Part shown: one piece after another, positions 61,633 through 64,000 of the stretch
Layout of the letters: each line of letters opens with the position of its first letter
How positions within the stretch are numbered: the stretch's first letter is position 1
DNA from: Chitinophaga varians
GTDB lineage: Bacteria > Bacteroidota > Bacteroidia > Chitinophagales > Chitinophagaceae
Direction: 5' to 3'
Assembly (NCBI RefSeq): GCF_014529945.1
Contig: NZ_JACVFB010000005.1
Location: 372,001-436,000, forward strand
DNA: 64,000 nt
Made by a program: the position numbers and the translations under genes
The notes under the pieces: generated by a model
What the model was told of the DNA's origin: nothing
The model's database searches: none
Seen by the model: the letters and a program-made list of their open reading frames with translations, nothing else

Positions 61633-64000
61633 TTATTCCGGTCTGATAGGGCTGCCGGTCCAGTCGGTGCCGGGTTGCAGTTTCTCTCCTTTCATCACGA
61701 GCGACAGTGGCGCGATGTTCACGTCATCTCCAATCTCACTATCGTAGAGGATAATGGTGCGGGCGCCGATACTGGCGCGGTCACCGATTTTGATGGGACC
61801 GATTTTCATGACACGGTCTTCAAACAGGTGCGTCTGTGGTCCGCTGTCTTCATTGAGCGCGGAGTCAGTACCTATCTCCACCATGTCAAACTCGGTGATG
61901 TCGGTTGTGTTGAGCCATACGCGGTAACCGGTTTTTACACCCAGCATGCGCAGTAAAACGGGCAGCCATGGCGTACCCCGGAGGAAGTCGAGCAGGAACG
62001 GCACGGACAGTGCTTCGTAGGTGGAGGTGGTGCCTTCACTGCGCCACACTTTGGAAGTCCACATCGGGTTCTGTATGGCGTGATATCTACCGGTCAGTAC
62101 CCATTTCATCATCACCGTGAAAAGGAAGGCGGGCATACCGAGGAAAAAGAGGTAGTAGAAAGGCAGTTTGAGAAGGATCTGCCACCAGGCTTGTTCGGTT
62201 ACCAGGTCATGTCCGTAGGCAATGAAAAGGATGCTGCAACAGATAACCATTGTTTCCGGTATCAGGATGCGGATAAATTCCACGAAGCCTCTGGCCATCT
62301 TCCTTTGCGGAGAGGGATTGGTGGTCAGTTCCGGCGGAAAGAAACGGCTTTCCTGGCGGCGTGGCAGTGCGATGGCGGGAGAGCCGAACCAGTCGCGTGC
62401 CGTGCTGTTGGCCAGCTGTTCTGTTGAAGGCGGTGTGGACAACACGCCGATCAGCATGTTGGGCGGCAGGACATATCCCTGTGGAATAAGTGCGCTGTTG
62501 CCTACAAAGCTGGTATCGTGGATGATTGTTTTTTCGAGGATCAGTTGCTGTCCGCGTACATCGGATTCACCGAGTGTGACCGCATCCGCGATGAAGGCGC
62601 CGTTGCCTATTTCGAGCAGCGGGTGGGTAACGCTGCTGGCGGTAGATACTTCCGTGTTTTTACCGATACGGGCGCCCAGCGCGCGGAACAGGCTGGAGAT
62701 ATATACTGTCGCAAAAATAGGATGGATAACGATCAGCGTGAGTGACATCAGCTGATCTGCAAACCATTTGCGTACATAAAACAGGCTGTAAATAGGGTAA
62801 GTGCCGGGTTTGATGCCCCATTGCAGCACGCGGCTCAGCACAACGGTTTGCGTGGTGAACAGGATGATATAACTCAATGCCAGGGATGGCGTGATGACCA
62901 TATAGTTGAAGTTATAATCCGGCGCGGCGTTGTCGAGCTGATTGAGGGTGATGATAGTAGGCAGCAGGGGCAGCAGGATGGTGAATGGAAATACGAGCAG
63001 GAACAGCGAAAAGATCAGGCTGTATTTCCGGCGGGTAGCTGCAGACACGGGTAATGGCTGCGGCATTTCGCTCATTTCTTTTTTCACTTTCAGCTGTGCG
63101 GGGCTGCCATACCATACTTCGCAGGTACCTATGCGGCTGTTGGCCGGCAGGTAGCTCAGGTCCTGCAGTTCGCTCCAGGGTTCCATAACGGTGTCGCCGG
63201 CGATGACAGCGCTGCTGCCGATGTAAGCGTGGTCGTCGAGATGTACGGAGCGCAGTTTGAGCCAGCCGTCTTCTACCCAGGCATTGTTGATAACCGCCTG
63301 GGAGCTGATGCTGACATCGCTGCCGATGGTGACCAGGTCTTCCGCGCCGATGGTGACAGCCGCCAGTTGTGCATCGGAGGCTATTTTCACGCCGAGTAGC
63401 CGCAGATAGGTGGGATACAGGGGCGTGCCGTTGAGGAACTGGGAGGGCATCAGCCGTTGCATGGTTTTCACCAGCCACCAACGGAAGTAATATTGTCCCC
63501 ACAGTGGATAGTCGCCCGCTTTCATTTTGCCGATGATCAGCCATTTGGCGATGATAATCAGCGCGGAGAAAACGGGTGGCAGCAGGCAGAACATGCACAA
63601 CGCGGTGATGATGGCATATCCGAGGTGACTGGTTTCCTGTTCTATGTAGTAGTATCCCAGATAAGGCAGGAATATCTGCATGGCAAACAATCCGAAGATC
63701 ACCAGCAGGGAAACGCTCTGTGCTGCCCAGCAGGCGAGGTGGCGCCACCAGGGCACTTCATTAAAGCTGCGTTCTTTTTTCTTACTGCTTTGTGGTTGTA
63801 CGTTCCAGGTATCCACGAGGGCCTGTAGCGGACGATGTATATAGATATCTTTCAGGGATGCCTGTGGCACGTTGGCTTCGCGGCGCAGGCGCGATACGAA
63901 AGCAGCGGCCAGCAGTGAATGGCCGCCAAGGTCCGTGAAAAAATCCTGTTGAAGGTGGATGTCCCTGTCGGGAAATACTTTGGAGAGGATGGCCATCACC
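61633..64000 (-). CDS. Pls/PosA-type non-ribosomal peptide synthetase, C-terminal part (5' end outside window)
   Basis: At least 788 residues; the N-terminus lies beyond base 64000. The visible part begins in the carrier domain (phosphopantetheine serine in DLGGHSLLAA). After a linker it has membrane segments (CWAAQSVSLLVIFGLFAMQIFLP and others, about nine in all) interleaved with left-handed beta-helix domains (for example VTIGAEDLVTIGSDVSISSQAVINNAWVEDG and IKIGDRASIGARTIILYDSEIGDDVNIAPLS). This carrier-membrane-hexapeptide layout is that of poly-lysine synthetase (Pls) and PosA-type enzymes, where tandem membrane domains polymerise or link the carrier-bound amino acid. Substrate is unknown as the adenylation domain is outside. 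The GNAT gene follows it. Confidence 0.85.
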   Translation of the reverse strand, partial: VMAILSKVFPDRDIHLQQDFFTDLGGHSLLAAAFVSRLRREANVPQASLKDIYIHRPLQALVDTWNVQPQSSKKKERSFNEVPWWRHLACWAAQSVSLLVIFGLFAMQIFLPYLGYYYIEQETSHLGYAIITALCMFCLLPPVFSALIIIAKWLIIGKMKAGDYPLWGQYYFRWWLVKTMQRLMPSQFLNGTPLYPTYLRLLGVKIASDAQLAAVTIGAEDLVTIGSDVSISSQAVINNAWVEDGWLKLRSVHLDDHAYIGSSAVIAGDTVMEPWSELQDLSYLPANSRIGTCEVWYGSPAQLKVKKEMSEMPQPLPVSAATRRKYSLIFSLFLLVFPFTILLPLLPTIITLNQLDNAAPDYNFNYMVITPSLALSYIILFTTQTVVLSRVLQWGIKPGTYPIYSLFYVRKWFADQLMSLTLIVIHPIFATVYISSLFRALGARIGKNTEVSTASSVTHPLLEIGNGAFIADAVTLGESDVRGQQLILEKTIIHDTSFVGNSALIPQGYVLPPNMLIGVLSTPPSTEQLANSTARDWFGSPAIALPRRQESRFFPPELTTNPSPQRKMARGFVEFIRILIPETMVICCSILFIAYGHDLVTEQAWWQILLKLPFYYLFFLGMPAFLFTVMMKWVLTGRYHAIQNPMWTSKVWRSEGTTSTYEALSVPFLLDFLRGTPWLPVLLRMLGVKTGYRVWLNTTDITEFDMVEIGTDSALNEDSGPQTHLFEDRVMKIGPIKIGDRASIGARTIILYDSEIGDDVNIAPLSLVMKGEKLQPGTDWTGSPIRPE

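Noticed and set aside
1-64000. tRNA or rRNA genes, CRISPR arrays and transposases
   Set aside because: I looked for conserved tRNA arms, rRNA signatures, regular repeat-spacer patterns and transposase motifs by eye and saw none; a dedicated search could still find a weak case.

Overview
This window comes from a member of the Bacteroidota and looks most like a Chitinophaga-type soil bacterium (Chitinophagaceae). The signs are the family-specific versions of FabI, OdhB, S20 and GuaA, PorT-type outer-membrane barrels, a dialkylresorcinol/flexirubin-type gene set, GH105-DUF4861 and DUF2264 uronate genes, start codons without Shine-Dalgarno sites, and repeated matches to the Bacteroidota -7 promoter box TAnnTTTG. 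Base composition is near 50% GC and even, apart from the AT-rich second ATPase gene at 39172-41127. No tRNA, rRNA, CRISPR array or transposase was found. The taxon call is an inference from gene content.

Layout. 1-3665: end of recN, fabI, a small DUF2795 gene, lolD. 3777-17082: two halves of the ligase-associated DNA damage response set on the minus strand (helicase-PdeM-deacetylase at 3777-7830; exonuclease-ligase at 14469-17082). Between them lie a purine permease, an S66 carboxypeptidase, two barrel proteins, an AsnC regulator and an MFS exporter. 17170-20966: a periplasmic-binding-fold lipoprotein, guaA and a head-GIN lipoprotein. 21250-29830: a compact dialkylresorcinol-type cluster (darA, darB, unknown gene, BtrH-like protein, ABC exporter pair, ACP, ketosynthase, ketosynthase-like partner). 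29924-37902: M14 peptidase, rpsT, sucA-odhB, an RsmB-like methyltransferase. 37993-41127: two adjacent P-loop ATPase genes preceded by an array of alternating TGACAA/TTGTCA half-sites. 41136-42870: acetyltransferase and mnmA.

43072-60943 is a hexuronate catabolic region. UxaC, UxaB and UxaA take galacturonate/glucuronate to 2-keto-3-deoxygluconate. GH105, GH88, heparinase-like and DUF2264 proteins release (unsaturated) uronates, which KduI and KduD convert to the same intermediate. KdgK and Eda finish to pyruvate and glyceraldehyde-3-phosphate, and an ExuT-like transporter imports substrate. A LacI regulator sits inside the region, and the identical 14-bp palindrome TGCAAACGTTTGCA occurs at the kduI promoter and at the end of eda, just before the transporter. 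61108-64000 holds a GNAT gene and the 3' part of a Pls/PosA-type synthetase that continues past the window.

The best candidates for something undescribed are the tandem ATPase operon with its half-site array, the family of long intergenic inverted repeats (arms of 21-36 bp, one of 33 bp perfect), the cases where a -7 promoter box lies only 3-7 bases before the start codon (possible leaderless mRNAs), and the short dialkylresorcinol cluster with a paired ketosynthase lacking the active-site cysteine.
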